Position numbers and translations under genes: made by a program
Notes under the pieces: generated by a model
What the model saw: the letters and a program-made list of their open reading frames with translations, nothing else
The model's database searches: none
Told to the model about the DNA's origin: nothing
Source of the DNA: Prescottella equi
GTDB taxonomy: Bacteria; Actinomycetota; Actinomycetes; Mycobacteriales; Mycobacteriaceae
Assembly (NCBI RefSeq): GCF_002094305.1
Contig: NZ_LWTX01000007.1
Span: 207,798 to 271,797 of the forward strand
Direction: 5' to 3'
DNA length: 64,000 nt
Shown: positions 1 through 9,314 of the stretch, one piece after another
Position numbering within the stretch: position 1 is the stretch's first letter
How the letters are laid out: each line of letters begins with the position of its first letter

Positions 1-802
1 GCGCGATCGGCAGTTTCATGTCCGGCGGGCTCGCCTGCGCGAGCGTCGACCCGTCCGTGAACGTCACCATGGAGTGGACGATCGACTGCGGATGCACCGT
101 GACGTCGATGCGGTCGTAGCCGATCCCGAACAGCAGGTGGGTCTCGATCAGCTCGAGCCCCTTGTTCACCAGTGACGCCGAGTTGAGCGTGTTCATCGGG
201 CCCATCGACCACGTCGGGTGCGCCCCTGCCTGCTCGGGGGTGACGTCCTCGAGCGCCGCCGCGGTCCAGCCCCGGAACGGGCCACCCGACGCGGTGAGGA
301 TCAACCGGTCCACCTCCTCGGCGCGACCGCCCCGCAGACACTGGGCGAGCGCGGAGTGCTCCGAGTCGACGGGAACGATCTGTCCGGGCGCGGCTGCCGC
401 CGTCACGAGCGGACCGCCCGCGACGAGCGACTCCTTGTTAGCGAGGGCCAGGCGTGCGCCCGACTCCAGTGCCGCGAGCGTCGGCTCGAGGCCGAGCGAC
501 CCGACGAGCGCATTGAGCACGACGTCCGCCTCGGTGGTGCGGACCAGCTCGGTCACCGCGTCCGGGCCCGACAGCACGCCGGGCACGTCCAACCGGGCTG
601 CCGCCGCGGGATCCGCCACCGCCACTCGCGTCACACCGGTGTCGGCGATCTGGCGGGCGAGCAGGTCGATGTTCCCACCGCCGGCCGCGAGTCCCACCAC
701 CTCGAACTTGTCAGGGTTGGCGGCGATGACCTCGAGGGCCTGGGTGCCGATGGAACCGGTGCTGCCGAGCAGCAGTACACGAGTCGGTTGGGTGTCAGCC
801 AC
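1..802 (-). CDS. dxr: 1-deoxy-D-xylulose 5-phosphate reductoisomerase, C-terminus cut by window edge
   Basis: Converts 1-deoxy-D-xylulose 5-phosphate to 2-C-methyl-D-erythritol 4-phosphate with NADPH, the committed step of the MEP isoprenoid pathway in the cytoplasm. The N-terminal NADPH-binding motif [12 protein letters not shown] lies near residue 10. The family motifs [18 protein letters not shown] and TASGGPFRG follow in order, then HPQSIVHSM close to the window edge. About 267 codons are present of a usual length near 390, so the C-terminus lies outside. The GTG start (GTG-GCT-GAC) puts the glycine-rich motif at its usual distance from the N-terminus; an AGGA sits about 11 nt upstream. 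The DUF2631 gene upstream is divergent, as expected next to mycobacterial dxr (Rv2870c). Identification is secure; the exact start is fairly sure. Confidence 0.95.
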   Translation of the reverse strand, partial: MADTQPTRVLLLGSTGSIGTQALEVIAANPDKFEVVGLAAGGGNIDLLARQIADTGVTRVAVADPAAAARLDVPGVLSGPDAVTELVRTTEADVVLNALVGSLGLEPTLAALESGARLALANKESLVAGGPLVTAAAAPGQIVPVDSEHSALAQCLRGGRAEEVDRLILTASGGPFRGWTAAALEDVTPEQAGAHPTWSMGPMNTLNSASLVNKGLELIETHLLFGIGYDRIDVTVHPQSIVHSMVTFTDGSTLAQASPPDMKLPIA

Positions 803-963
803 GGATCCATTGTTCCTGACCGAAGCTGAGAGAAGCACACAGGATTGCACTTCGTACCGCCGACCGTATTCGCGACACCGCCGGGACCCAGGTTCGTACG
901 ACGCGCGGTCGTATGCCACGATAAGCGGCGATAGCGCATTCGTAAGATCAGGAGGATCGAGCC

Positions 964-1233
964 GTGGTCGGTACCCAGTTGGACCCCACTTCCAACGACC
1001 CCGTCGTCGCCGCGCACGTCGACACCGCCGAGGTTCCCTCGGCCGCTTGGGGATGGAGTGGCGAGGCCCCGCGACTGTTCCGTTTCGCCGGCTGGTTCTT
1101 CGCCGCGTTCCTGCTGCTGATGATGATCGGCAACCACCACGGCAAGGTCGAGGACCTGTTCCTCATCGGCTTCGCCGGTGCCATCGTCTTCGTTCTGGTT
1201 CGCGACATCATCCTGCGGCGCAAGCCGCGGTAG
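964..1233 (+). CDS. DUF2631 small membrane protein
   Basis: An 89-residue protein of the actinobacterial DUF2631 family, function unknown. It has a hydrophilic N-terminus ending in a tryptophan-containing stretch ([15 protein letters not shown]), then two predicted membrane helices (about residues 42-57 and 66-80), and ends in a basic RRKPR tail that should stay in the cytoplasm. The GTG start is supported by an AGGAGG ribosome binding site at 950-955, eight bases upstream. It is divergent from dxr and convergent with rlmN, from which a strong palindromic terminator separates it. The family assignment rests on remembered sequence character and the dxr neighbourhood. Confidence 0.8.
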   Translation: MVGTQLDPTSNDPVVAAHVDTAEVPSAAWGWSGEAPRLFRFAGWFFAAFLLLMMIGNHHGKVEDLFLIGFAGAIVFVLVRDIILRRKPR

Positions 1234-1253
1234 TCGAACACCGCAGAGACAAC

Positions 1254-1291
1254 GTCGAAGGCCCGCACTCCTCGGAGTGCGGGCCTTCGAC
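1254..1291. terminator. bidirectional terminator between DUF2631 and rlmN
   Basis: A perfect inverted repeat with 18-bp arms (GTCGAAGGCCCGCACTCC and its complement) and a 2-base centre. It lies between the convergent stops of the DUF2631 gene (1233) and rlmN (1302), so it can end transcripts from both sides. There is no clear T-tract, which is usual for GC-rich actinobacterial terminators. Confidence 0.85.
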
Positions 1292-1301
1292 GTCTACGAG
1301 G

Positions 1302-2411
1302 TCAGTTCTCGGCGGCCAGCTGCCCACACGCCGCGGCGATCTCCTGCCCGCGGGTGTCGCGGACGGTGCACGAGACGCCCTGCGCCTGCACCCGCCGGAC
1401 GAACTCACGCTCGACCGGTTTGGGGCTGGCGTCCCACTTGCTACCCGGTGTGGGGTTGAGCGGGATGAGATTGACGTGCACCAGCGGGCCGAGCGCCTTG
1501 TGCAGCTTCTTCCCGAGCATGTCGGCGCGCCACGGCTGGTCGTTGACGTCGCGGATGAGCGCGTACTCGATCGACACGCGGCGACCCGACTTGTCGGCGT
1601 AGTAGCGGGCCGCGTCCAGGACCTCGGCGACCGACCAGCGGTTGTTGACCGGGACCAGGGTGTCGCGCAGTTCGTCGTCGGGCGTGTGCAGCGACACCGC
1701 CAGCCGCACCGACATCTCCTCGTCGGCGAGCTTGCGGATCGCGGGCGCGAGCCCCACGGTGGAGACCGTCACCGCACGCTGCGAGATACCCAGACCGTCG
1801 GGGGACGGCGACGTGATCCGCCGCACCGCGGCGACCACCCGCTTGTAGTTGGCGAGCGGCTCCCCCATCCCCATGAACACGATGTTCGACAGCCGCCCGG
1901 GACCGCCCTCGACCTCGCCGTCCCGCAAGGCCGCAGCGGCGGCACGCACCTGGTCGACGATCTCGGCGGTCGAGAGGTTGCGGTCCAGACCGCCCTGACC
2001 GGTGGCGCAGAACGGGCACGCCATACCGCAGCCGGCCTGGCTGGAGATGCACAGCGTGGCCCGATCCGGGTAACGCATGAGCACGCTCTCGAGCAGCGTG
2101 CCGTCGTTCGCCTTCCACAGCGTCTTTCGCGTCTGTCCGGCATCGCACGCGACGTGCTTGACGACGTCGAGCAGCCGCGGGAACAGCGCGGCGCCGACCT
2201 TCTCGCGCATGCCGGCGGGCAGATCCGTCATCTTGTCGGCGTCAGCCTCGAGCCTGCCGTAGTACTGCCGGGCCAGCTGATCCGCTCGGAAACCGGGCAG
2301 GCCCAGCTCCTTGACGGCCTCCTTGCGCTCGTCGGCGTCGAGGTCGGCGAGATGGCGCGGCGGCATTCCGCGTCGCGGCGCGTTGAAGACGAGGGGGAGG
2401 GAGACAGTCAT
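1302..2411 (-). CDS. rlmN: 23S rRNA (adenine2503-C2)/tRNA methyltransferase RlmN, radical SAM
   Basis: Methylates C2 of A2503 in 23S rRNA and A37 of some tRNAs using two S-adenosylmethionine molecules and a [4Fe-4S] cluster. The radical SAM motif CGMACPFC (cysteines near 128, 132 and 135) and the GMGEPL motif are present. The C-terminal cysteine near residue 362 (AAACGQL) is the one that resolves the methyl-protein intermediate in this family. Length is 369 residues, normal. The ATG at 2411 begins [10 protein letters not shown] and has a GGAAG 5-6 bases upstream; a longer N-terminal extension in frame has no family support. The divergent neighbour is a LapA-like gene. Orthologue of Rv2880c by position. 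Confidence 0.95.
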   Translation of the reverse strand: MTVSLPLVFNAPRRGMPPRHLADLDADERKEAVKELGLPGFRADQLARQYYGRLEADADKMTDLPAGMREKVGAALFPRLLDVVKHVACDAGQTRKTLWKANDGTLLESVLMRYPDRATLCISSQAGCGMACPFCATGQGGLDRNLSTAEIVDQVRAAAAALRDGEVEGGPGRLSNIVFMGMGEPLANYKRVVAAVRRITSPSPDGLGISQRAVTVSTVGLAPAIRKLADEEMSVRLAVSLHTPDDELRDTLVPVNNRWSVAEVLDAARYYADKSGRRVSIEYALIRDVNDQPWRADMLGKKLHKALGPLVHVNLIPLNPTPGSKWDASPKPVEREFVRRVQAQGVSCTVRDTRGQEIAAACGQLAAEN

Positions 2412-2490
2412 AGTGCTTCCATTCTCCCACTGCCCGGCCGGGGTGTCCGATGCGCGTGCGAAACACCACACCGTGGGTGATGATCGACAC

Positions 2491-2889
2491 ATGGCCGAGA
2501 ACCGACGCGAGGAACCCGAGGACGTCCCGGCGGCACCGATGGAGCCGCTCCCGGGCGGTCCCGTGCACGGCCGTCACGAAGGGGCCGGCGGACTGACCCC
2601 GCACGACCGGCACAAGCTCGGCCGCACCCGGGCGGCGACCACCTGGACCGGGCTGGTCGTGGGCATCGTGGTCGCGATCCTGCTGTTGATCTTCATCCTG
2701 CAGAATCTCGACTCGGTGACCTTCGAACTGTTCGCGTGGGAGTTCAGCCTGCCGGCCGGCATCAGCCTGCTCCTGGCGGCCATCGCGGGTGCGCTCATCA
2801 TGGCGCTCGCCGGTGGCGTGCGGATCATCCAGATCCGCCGCGTCGCCAAACGCGCCGGCTCCGTGACCGACGACACCTCACCGCAGTAG
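2491..2889 (+). CDS. LapA-domain (DUF1049) membrane protein
   Basis: A 132-residue protein with a charged, proline-rich N-terminus (about 50 residues) followed by two hydrophobic segments (about 54-72 and 86-108) separated by [19 protein letters not shown], the pattern of the LapA/DUF1049 domain. That domain is named for lipopolysaccharide assembly proteins in Gram-negatives; the actinobacterial role is unknown. A short charged tail follows the second helix. The ATG at 2491 is chosen because it begins the hydrophilic N-terminus; no strong ribosome binding site is visible and a GATGAT hexamer lies 6 nt upstream, so a leaderless transcript is possible. Divergent from rlmN with an 80-bp gap. Confidence 0.75.
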   Translation: MAENRREEPEDVPAAPMEPLPGGPVHGRHEGAGGLTPHDRHKLGRTRAATTWTGLVVGIVVAILLLIFILQNLDSVTFELFAWEFSLPAGISLLLAAIAGALIMALAGGVRIIQIRRVAKRAGSVTDDTSPQ

Positions 2890-2960
2890 CCCGCGCTCCC
2901 CCGTCCGGGGCACGATGGAAGTCACGACAGGAGTACGCCTTCCGGACGAGGAGCTGCCCC

Positions 2961-3803
2961 GTGACGACACACATGCACCGGCCCGCCCGCGCGACGATCC
3001 GCGCCGATCTGGCCCGCTCCTGGTTGCTCACCGCAGCCACCCGGGCGGACGCCTTTCCTCGCCCCGCCGCGGTCGACGCGCTGATCCTCGACCTCGAGGA
3101 CGCCGTCGCTCCCGCCGACAAGCCTGCCGCCCGTAAGTCCGTCGTGGACTGGCTGGGCGACGGTCGCGAAGCGTGGGTCCGGATCAACGACGCGACGACG
3201 CCTCACTGGGGAGAGGACCTCGACGCCGTGGCCGGGCTGCCCGGCCTGTCCGGCGTGATGCTCGCCAAGACCGAGAGCGGTGGTCAGGTCGAAGCCACCC
3301 GCGAACGACTACCGGACGGAACCCGGATCATCACGCTCATCGAGTCCGCGGTGGGCCTCGAGGCGGCGCCCGAGATCGCCCGCGCCGAGGGAACCTTCCG
3401 CCTCGCGTTCGGCAGCGGCGACTTCCGGCGCGACACCGGTATGAGCGACGACGTGCTCGCGATGGCGTATCCCCGTTCCCGGCTCGTCATCGCCAGCCGC
3501 GCGGCACGACTGCCCGGCGGGCCCATCGACGGGCCGACCGTGTCGGCGAACGACACCATCCTGCAGCGCGACTGCCAGGCCACGGTGTCACTCGGGCTGA
3601 CCGGCAAGCTCTGCCTGCACCCGGATCAGGCGCCGGCGGTCAATCGCGCGCTGAGCCCCGACGCCCACGACATTGCGTGGGCCCGGGAGGTCATTGCCGA
3701 ACTGGGCACCGACGGCGAGCGCGTGCGTGACGGCAGCGATCTGCCCCGGCTGGCCAAGGCCAAGAAGCTCACCCACCTGGCCGGTGAGTTCGGCCTCGTC
3801 TGA
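2961..3803 (+). CDS. HpcH/HpaI aldolase / citrate lyase beta-like (CitE-type) protein
   Basis: A 280-residue TIM-barrel protein of the CitE-like lyase family, which cleaves or forms C-C bonds in CoA thioesters such as citramalyl- or malyl-CoA with Mg2+. Motifs are ALILDLEDAV near residue 33, VRIND, LAKTES, the metal-ligand region LIESA and FGSGDFRRDTG. The C-terminal KLCLHPDQ segment is typical of CitE proteins. GTG at 2961 follows GAGGAG about 7 bases upstream; an internal ATG four codons later is the alternative. The substrate cannot be told from sequence and no citF or citD partners are adjacent, so it is not a citrate lyase complex. Its stop lies 3 bp from the convergent lipase stop. Confidence 0.85.
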   Translation: MTTHMHRPARATIRADLARSWLLTAATRADAFPRPAAVDALILDLEDAVAPADKPAARKSVVDWLGDGREAWVRINDATTPHWGEDLDAVAGLPGLSGVMLAKTESGGQVEATRERLPDGTRIITLIESAVGLEAAPEIARAEGTFRLAFGSGDFRRDTGMSDDVLAMAYPRSRLVIASRAARLPGGPIDGPTVSANDTILQRDCQATVSLGLTGKLCLHPDQAPAVNRALSPDAHDIAWAREVIAELGTDGERVRDGSDLPRLAKAKKLTHLAGEFGLV

Positions 3804-3806
3804 CCG

Positions 3807-5096
3807 TCAGTTCGAGCAGCCCGATCGCGCCGGCACCCCGTCGAATCGGTCGGTCATCCAGTCGAGCGCAGACGGCAGGCCCGACACCATCGGCAGGCCG
3901 TGTCCGACGACGAACCCCGGTGCGATCGGTGGGATCTCCTCGGTGCGGAACTCGACCGTCGCCCCCTGAGCGCACCAGTCGGCGGCCAGTCGAGTGGCCT
4001 GGGTGTGCGGAATCAGGTCGTCGTTGCGCCCCTGCACGATCAGCACCGGGCTCCCGGGCGTCGACCGTCCGATGCGCTGCTCGTCGACCACCGCGCTCAC
4101 CGACGGCAGCGCGTCGATGAGTTCGGCGAGCGAGCGTCCGTCCTTCGTCCACTCGGTGGTGCGGTGCAACCCGTATCGCGCGATCGTCTCCGGGACGCAC
4201 TGAGCGGCAATCTCGTCGAGCGCCTGTCGACCCGCGGGAGCGAGCGCGCCGTCGATGTCGGCGCGGGTCTCCGGGTACCCGGCGTAGATGCTGTTGACCG
4301 CGTAGCCCAGCAGTCCGGTCGCGAGCCCGCCGTCGAGCGCCGCCGCCACCGTACGCAGGTCGGCCGGGGGCCCACCCGCGTACGTCCCGCGGACGTCGAG
4401 GTCGGGCGCGTACGACGGCTGCATCTCGGCCGCCGAGGCTGCCGCCCCGCCGCCCTGCGAGTAGCCCCAGAACCCGATCGGGTTGTCGTCGCCGATCCGG
4501 CTGCCGGGCAACGCCTTCACGGCCCGAGCGGCGTCGAGCATCGCGTGCCCCTGCGCACGGCGGTCGACGTAGCTGTGCATCCCTGCGGTCCCGAGCCCCT
4601 GGTAGTCGGTGACGACGACGTCGATGCCGCGCGAGAGCAGGGCGTGCACCTGCAGCACCTCGTACTCGACCGCGAAGTCCAGCGGAGCGTTGTAGTGGAC
4701 GCCGTCCTGGAAGAGTCTGGACGGCGCACACTGGTCGCCCTGCCCCTGCGTGCCGGGCCCCAGAACGACCAGTGGGCGGGGGCCCGCACCGATCCACGGC
4801 AGGCTCGCGTCGAAGTAGGTGCCGGACGCCGCGGTCGCGGCGCCGTGAGCATCCGTGGTGCGGTACATGATTCGCTGTGCACCCGACGGCCACGGCCCCT
4901 GCTGGTTCGGGATCGACAGCAGCGGCGGGTACGGCTGCGTGTCCACCACGGTGCCCGGTGCTCCCCCGAGTGCCGACGCGGGCACCTCGTAGAAATCGGC
5001 GGGTGCGGCGGACGCGGTCACCCCCGACGTGACGGCGGCCGCGAGGCACGCTCCCAGAACTGTCGCAATACGGCGCATCCCCCGCGGTGTAAGCAT
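3807..5096 (-). CDS. secreted lipase, LIP (secretory lipase) family alpha/beta hydrolase
   Basis: A 429-residue exported esterase/lipase. The N-terminus has two arginines and a hydrophobic stretch ending ASAAPADF, a Sec signal peptide with likely cleavage near residue 31. The nucleophile motif GYSQGG is near residue 215. VLIVQGRNDDLIPH holds the likely catalytic Asp, and FVVGHGLP the likely His. Six cysteines suggest disulfides outside the cell. Such lipases act on host or environmental acylglycerols. ATG 5096 is preferred over GTG 5105 because GAGG lies 8 bases before it and would touch the GTG. Located downstream of, and read in the same direction as, the methyltransferase-cdsA genes only in a loose sense: a 60-bp gap lies between them. 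Confidence 0.88.
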   Translation of the reverse strand: MLTPRGMRRIATVLGACLAAAVTSGVTASAAPADFYEVPASALGGAPGTVVDTQPYPPLLSIPNQQGPWPSGAQRIMYRTTDAHGAATAASGTYFDASLPWIGAGPRPLVVLGPGTQGQGDQCAPSRLFQDGVHYNAPLDFAVEYEVLQVHALLSRGIDVVVTDYQGLGTAGMHSYVDRRAQGHAMLDAARAVKALPGSRIGDDNPIGFWGYSQGGGAAASAAEMQPSYAPDLDVRGTYAGGPPADLRTVAAALDGGLATGLLGYAVNSIYAGYPETRADIDGALAPAGRQALDEIAAQCVPETIARYGLHRTTEWTKDGRSLAELIDALPSVSAVVDEQRIGRSTPGSPVLIVQGRNDDLIPHTQATRLAADWCAQGATVEFRTEEIPPIAPGFVVGHGLPMVSGLPSALDWMTDRFDGVPARSGCSN

Positions 5097-5156
5097 ATGA
5101 GTCACCTCACACGATGACAGCGAATGTTGTCAATACCGCGGGTAACACCTATCCGG

Positions 5157-5891
5157 TCAGACGATCAGTCCGGTCGGCACGGACCGCGTGTGGATGCGGT
5201 AGCCGACCTCGACGCCGAGGCCCGACGTCTCGGCGAGCGCCCTGGCCGCGGTTCGCTCGGTGAATTCGATGCCGAACACCGCGTGCATCGCGTCCCGGTC
5301 CGGAAACTCCCAGCGGGTGCGGACCCGCCGCATCGCGAATCCCTGGGCCGCGAAGAAGCCCTCCACCGCGTCCGGGTCGTAGTGCGGCAGATCGGCACGC
5401 ATCCAGTTGCCGTACGGCGGGACCGTGGCGTCGAGATCGACGATTGCCAGAACTCCCCCGGGCCGCAGCACCCGCATCGCCTCGAGGATGCCCGGGCCGC
5501 ACCCGGGCCCGAAGAAGTACGCGGTGCGCGCGTGCACCACGTCGACCGAGGCGTCGGGCACCGGGAGCGCCTCCGCGGAACCCTGCAGGACGGAGATCGC
5601 GGGGTGCCCGTCCACCCGGGCGCGAGCGGACGCCACGAGCGGTGGGTGCGGTTCCACCCCGACGACCGACCGTGCCCGCTCGGCGAAGACCGGCAAATGG
5701 AATCCGGCGCCACACCCGACGTCCAGTACGTCGCGACCACACCAGTCGGCCAGCTCCGCGAGGGCCTCGAACACGACGCCGTCGGCGTCCTGGGCCCGGT
5801 TCTCGATCTCGTAGATCGCGGGCCAGTGCCAGATGTTCGGGCTCGGGATCGGTCCCCGAGCCCGTCCACGGCCCCCGCGCAGCCGGCTCAC
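5157..5891 (-). CDS. class I SAM-dependent methyltransferase
   Basis: A 244-residue methyltransferase. The SAM-binding motif VLDVGCGAGFHLP is near residue 58. It is followed by the acidic end of strand 2 (GVEPHP), LQGSAEALPVPDASVDVV and the VLRPGGVLAIVD motif, all typical of the UbiE/Methyltransf_11 fold. The substrate is unknown. GTG at 5891 overlaps the cdsA TGA in a GTGA, so translation is probably coupled to cdsA and the gene ends the frr-cdsA operon. This link with phospholipid synthesis is suggestive only. The next gene downstream, the lipase, has its own binding site. Confidence 0.85.
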   Translation of the reverse strand: MSRLRGGRGRARGPIPSPNIWHWPAIYEIENRAQDADGVVFEALAELADWCGRDVLDVGCGAGFHLPVFAERARSVVGVEPHPPLVASARARVDGHPAISVLQGSAEALPVPDASVDVVHARTAYFFGPGCGPGILEAMRVLRPGGVLAIVDLDATVPPYGNWMRADLPHYDPDAVEGFFAAQGFAMRRVRTRWEFPDRDAMHAVFGIEFTERTAARALAETSGLGVEVGYRIHTRSVPTGLIV

Positions 5892-6748
5892 ACCAGAACG
5901 GTGAGGACGAGCCAGGTGACGAAGGCGGACGGCAGCAGTGAATCTAGGCGATCCATGATGCCTCCGTGCCCGGGCAGCAGAGTGCCCATGTCCTTGATGC
6001 CCAGTTCACGCTTGACCTGGGACTCGATCAGATCGCCCAGCGTCGCCGTGAAGACCAGCGCAACGCCCAGGAGGACGCCGACGAGCGGATTCGCGTCGAG
6101 GATGAACGTCACCGTCGCCACACCACCGATGACGCAACCCACCAGGGATCCGGCGAATCCCTCCCAGGACTTCTTGGGGCTGATCGCCGGGACCATCGGA
6201 TGCTTGCCGAAGAACACGCCGGCCACGTAGCCCCCGACGTCGGAGCACACCACGACGATCATCAGACAGAACACCCGAGCGGGACCGTCGTCCTGCAGCA
6301 CCATGAGCGTCGCGAAGGACGCGAGCAGCGGGATCCACGCGGCGACGAACACCGCGACCGCCGTGTCCCGCAGGAAGTTGCGCGGTGTCGCCGCCAGGCC
6401 GTGGTCGAACAGGCGCCACACCATCGTCACCAACGCCGTGCCGGCGAACGCCCCCAACACCCCCGTCGTCCCGTACGGCCAGCTCAACCAGATGATCACC
6501 TGGCCACCGACCAGCAGAGGTATCAGCGGCACGTTGATGTCGGCGTCGCGCAGGCGCTTGGCGACCTCCCACGTCGCGACGGCCATCGCAACCGCCACGA
6601 CACCGATCCACACGAGCGGCACGTAGACCAGGATCAAGATCACCGCTACGCCGAGGCCGCCGCCGACGGCGATCGCGGCAGGCAGGTTGCGTCCGGCTTT
6701 CGAGGCCGGGGCGGCTGTAGCCGCGGGGGAACCGTCAGCTTTCCCCAC
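5888..6748 (-). CDS. cdsA: phosphatidate cytidylyltransferase (CDP-diglyceride synthase)
   Basis: Makes CDP-diacylglycerol from phosphatidate and CTP in the plasma membrane, the branch point for phosphatidylinositol, cardiolipin and phosphatidylethanolamine. The CDS signature (about residues 243-269) is complete: SQVKRE, then IKDMG, then LPGHGGIMDRLD. About eight hydrophobic segments precede it after an alanine-rich hydrophilic N-terminus. Length 286, normal. GTG at 6748 lies 2 bp after the frr stop, and its ribosome binding site (GGAGGT) is inside the last frr codons, so the two genes are cotranscribed. Rv2881c orthologue by order. Confidence 0.95.
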   Translation of the reverse strand: MGKADGSPAATAAPASKAGRNLPAAIAVGGGLGVAVILILVYVPLVWIGVVAVAMAVATWEVAKRLRDADINVPLIPLLVGGQVIIWLSWPYGTTGVLGAFAGTALVTMVWRLFDHGLAATPRNFLRDTAVAVFVAAWIPLLASFATLMVLQDDGPARVFCLMIVVVCSDVGGYVAGVFFGKHPMVPAISPKKSWEGFAGSLVGCVIGGVATVTFILDANPLVGVLLGVALVFTATLGDLIESQVKRELGIKDMGTLLPGHGGIMDRLDSLLPSAFVTWLVLTVLV

Positions 6749-6750
6749 AG

Positions 6751-7308
6751 CTAGACCTCCATCAATTCGGCTTCCTTGTGCTTCACCAGCTCGTCGATCT
6801 GGCTGACGTAGCGCGAGGTGGTCTTGTCGAGTTCCTTCTCGGCGCGACCGACCTCGTCCTCGCCGGCCTCGCCGTCCTTCTGGATGCGCGAGAGTTCGTC
6901 CATCGTCTTGCGCCGGACGTTGCGGATCGCCACCTTGGCGTCCTCGCCCTTGCTCTTCGCCTGCTTGACGAACTCGCGACGACGCTCCTCGGTGAGCTGC
7001 GGGACCGAGATGCGGATGATGCTGCCGTCGTTGCTGGGGTTGACGCCCAGGTCGGAGTTGCGGATCGCATTCTCGATCGGCCCGAGCTGCGACGCCTCGT
7101 ACGGCTTGATGATGACCATCCGAGCCTCGGGCACGTTGATGCTCGCGAGCTGCGTGATGGGCGTCATCGAGCCGTAGTACTCGACGACGACCCGGTTGAA
7201 CATGCCCGGGTTGGCTCGACCGGTACGAATGGAGCCGAGGTCGTCCTTCGCAACCGTGATGGCCTTTTCCATCTTCTCCTCGGCCTCGAAGAGAGCTTCA
7301 TCAATCAC
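6751..7308 (-). CDS. frr: ribosome recycling factor
   Basis: Releases the ribosome from mRNA after termination together with EF-G. At 185 residues it has the exact family length. Hallmarks are the N-terminal helix [20 protein letters not shown], the IKPYE segment, DGSIIRI and the C-terminal helical arm RVSQID-like region ending [10 protein letters not shown]. The GTG start at 7308 ([12 protein letters not shown]) has GGAGG seven bases upstream; the longer in-frame extension runs through pyrH antisense-type sequence and has no support. It follows pyrH by 67 bp and precedes cdsA in one likely operon. Confidence 0.97.
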   Translation of the reverse strand: MIDEALFEAEEKMEKAITVAKDDLGSIRTGRANPGMFNRVVVEYYGSMTPITQLASINVPEARMVIIKPYEASQLGPIENAIRNSDLGVNPSNDGSIIRISVPQLTEERRREFVKQAKSKGEDAKVAIRNVRRKTMDELSRIQKDGEAGEDEVGRAEKELDKTTSRYVSQIDELVKHKEAELMEV

Positions 7309-7375
7309 GGCTGTTCCTCCGTCTCGTATCCATCGCGGTCGCGGGCGCCGCGATCCATGATCACTTTGCCCGTCG

Positions 7376-8104
7376 TCATGACTTGACCAGTGTTCCGATC
7401 TTCTCACCGGACACCGCGCGCGCGATGTTGCCCTGGGTGAGGAGGTTGAACACCATGATCGGCATCTGATTGTCCATGCACAGGCTGAACGCGGTCGCAT
7501 CCGCGACCTTCAGCCCCTTCTCGATCACCTCACGGTGGGTGATCTCGCTGTACATCGTGGCGTCCGGATCCACCCGCGGGTCGGCCGAGTAGACGCCGTC
7601 GACGGCCTTCGCCATCAGGACCACCTCGGCACCGATCTCGAGCGCGCGCTGCGCGGCCGTGGTGTCGGTGGAGAAGTACGGCATGCCCATGCCCGCACCG
7701 AAGATCACCACACGCCCCTTCTCGAGGTGGCGGCGAGCACGCAGCGGCAGGTACGGCTCGGCGACCTGCCCCATCGTGATGGCGGTCTGCACGCGGGTGT
7801 CCACGCCCTGCTTCTCCAGGAAGTCCTGCAGCGCAAGGCAGTTCATGACCGTACCGAGCATGCCCATGTAGTCCGAGCGGGCGCGGTCGAGGCCACGCTG
7901 CTGCAGTTCGGCACCGCGGAAGAAGTTGCCACCGCCGATGACGACCGCCACCTGGACACCCGAACGGACGACCTCGGCGATCTGGGCGGCGACCGTCGTC
8001 ACCACATCCGGATCGAGCCCGACCTCACCGCCGCCGAACATTTCACCGCCGAGTTTGAGGAGCACACGTCGGAATCCTGGACGTTCGTCGGCCGGTGCGG
8101 TCAT
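7376..8104 (-). CDS. pyrH: uridylate kinase (UMP kinase)
   Basis: Phosphorylates UMP to UDP in pyrimidine nucleotide synthesis. It is an amino-acid-kinase fold: [13 protein letters not shown] near residue 13, [31 protein letters not shown], the [14 protein letters not shown] loop, and [12 protein letters not shown]. Length 242, normal for actinobacteria. The ATG at 8104 has GAGGGAGAA five to ten bases upstream. It is transcribed from the 270-bp gap behind tsf or by read-through from rpsB-tsf, then continues into frr-cdsA. Rv2883c orthologue. Confidence 0.97.
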   Translation of the reverse strand: MTAPADERPGFRRVLLKLGGEMFGGGEVGLDPDVVTTVAAQIAEVVRSGVQVAVVIGGGNFFRGAELQQRGLDRARSDYMGMLGTVMNCLALQDFLEKQGVDTRVQTAITMGQVAEPYLPLRARRHLEKGRVVIFGAGMGMPYFSTDTTAAQRALEIGAEVVLMAKAVDGVYSADPRVDPDATMYSEITHREVIEKGLKVADATAFSLCMDNQMPIMVFNLLTQGNIARAVSGEKIGTLVKS

Positions 8105-8174
8105 AATTCTCCCTCGGTTCCTGCAGATAGTTCGGTTCTAGAAGTACTACGGTTCGTCGGCGGGCGACAACGCT

Positions 8175-8204
8175 GCTTCGCGGGTGCCGAGCACCCGGCG
8201 AAGC
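8175..8204 (-). terminator. hairpin between tsf and pyrH, candidate terminator or attenuator
   Basis: Arms GCTTCGC-GGGTGC and GCACCC-(G)-GCGAAGC around a CGA loop make a 13-bp stem with one bulge. It lies in the 270-bp gap downstream of tsf and 71 bp upstream of the pyrH start. No T-tract follows, so it could be a terminator of rpsB-tsf, an attenuator into pyrH, or a transcript-stabilising element. Nothing else coding was seen in this gap. Confidence 0.5.
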
Positions 8205-8375
8205 CGCCGGAACAGGCCCTATCATCCTGCCTCATTCACCGGTGGTCGACCCAGCCGACCCACCCACCGCGCAGATCGGCCCCGCACGGAACGGATGGGG
8301 CGGAACGCCGGTCGGGAAACAACCCGAACCGACGACCGCACCAACCGGCCGGCGGGGCCGATGTGTCGAGTGCGA

Positions 8376-9200
8376 CTAGCTGGCGCCGACCTCGAACCGC
8401 GCGAAGCGGGTGATCGTGGCGCCGGCCTCGTCCAGAAGAGCCTTGACGGTCTTCTTGGAGTCGGTGACCGAGGACTGCTCGGTCAGGACGACATCCTTGT
8501 AGTAGCCGTTGACGCGACCCTCGACGATCTTCGGGAGCGCAGCCTCGGGCTTGCCCTCCTCCTTCGCCGTCTGCTCGGCGATACGACGCTCGTTCTCGAC
8601 GATGTCCGCGGGGACCTCGTCACGGGTGACGTACTTGGCCTTGAGCGCGGCGACCTGCATCGCAGCACCGCGAGCAGCCTCGGCCGCAGCCTCGCCCTCG
8701 CCGGTGTACTCGACGAGCACGCCGACGCCCGGGGGCAGGTCCGACGCACGCTTGTGCAGGTAGGTCGCGACAGCGCCGTCGAACGCGACGTAGCGACGCA
8801 GCTCGAGCTTCTCGCCGATCTTGGCAGACAGCTCCTGGACCAGGGTCTCGACGGTCTTGCCGTCGACGTCGACGGCCTTGAGGCCCTCGAGGTCGGCCGG
8901 CTTCGCGGCGGCGGCAGCAGCGACGACCTTGTCGGCCAGCTCCTGGAACTCCGCGTTCTTCGCGACGAAGTCGGTCTCGGCGTTGAGCTCGATCATGACG
9001 CCGTCGCGGGCTGCGACCAGGCCCTCGGCCGTGGTGCGCTCGGCTCGCTTGCCCACGTCCTTGGCACCCTTGATGCGCAGCAGCTCGACGGCCTTGTCGA
9101 AGTCGCCGTCGGTCTCGGTGAGCGCGTTCTTGCAGTCCATCATTCCGGAGCCGGTGAGCTCACGGAGCCGCTTGACGTCGGCGGCGGTGTAGTTCGCCAT
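8376..9200 (-). CDS. tsf: translation elongation factor Ts
   Basis: The guanine nucleotide exchange factor for EF-Tu. It has the N-terminal UBA-like domain [21 protein letters not shown], the core motif [11 protein letters not shown] near residue 78, and the dimerisation-region sequence [17 protein letters not shown]. Length 274. The ATG at 9200 has GAGGAGG nine bases upstream. It is the second gene of the rpsB-tsf operon, separated from rpsB by a hairpin at 9281-9308 that probably lowers tsf expression relative to rpsB. Rv2889c orthologue. Confidence 0.97.
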   Translation of the reverse strand: MANYTAADVKRLRELTGSGMMDCKNALTETDGDFDKAVELLRIKGAKDVGKRAERTTAEGLVAARDGVMIELNAETDFVAKNAEFQELADKVVAAAAAAKPADLEGLKAVDVDGKTVETLVQELSAKIGEKLELRRYVAFDGAVATYLHKRASDLPPGVGVLVEYTGEGEAAAEAARGAAMQVAALKAKYVTRDEVPADIVENERRIAEQTAKEEGKPEAALPKIVEGRVNGYYKDVVLTEQSSVTDSKKTVKALLDEAGATITRFARFEVGAS

Positions 9201-9280
9201 GGGGGCGATCCTCCTCGGATGAGTTTCGGATGCCAGGTTCCGCGGATCGCGCGGGAACCTGACGAAGCAGGTGAGCGAAA

Positions 9281-9308
9281 CGGCCCCGACCGCAAGGGGT
9301 CGGGGCCG
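9281..9308 (-). terminator. rpsB-tsf intergenic hairpin (partial terminator)
   Basis: An 11-bp perfect stem, CGGCCCCGACC with GGTCGGGGCCG, around a 6-base loop. It lies six bases after the rpsB stop and is followed on the minus strand by a short GTTTCG tract. Partial terminators here are common in bacteria and set the S2 to EF-Ts ratio; that role is inferred. Confidence 0.7.
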
Positions 9309-9314
9309 AATCGA

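Noticed and set aside
2412..2492. In-frame N-terminal extension of rlmN to 2492
   Set aside because: The added residues have no family counterpart and would cross the LapA gene start and promoter; ATG 2411 has a better binding site.
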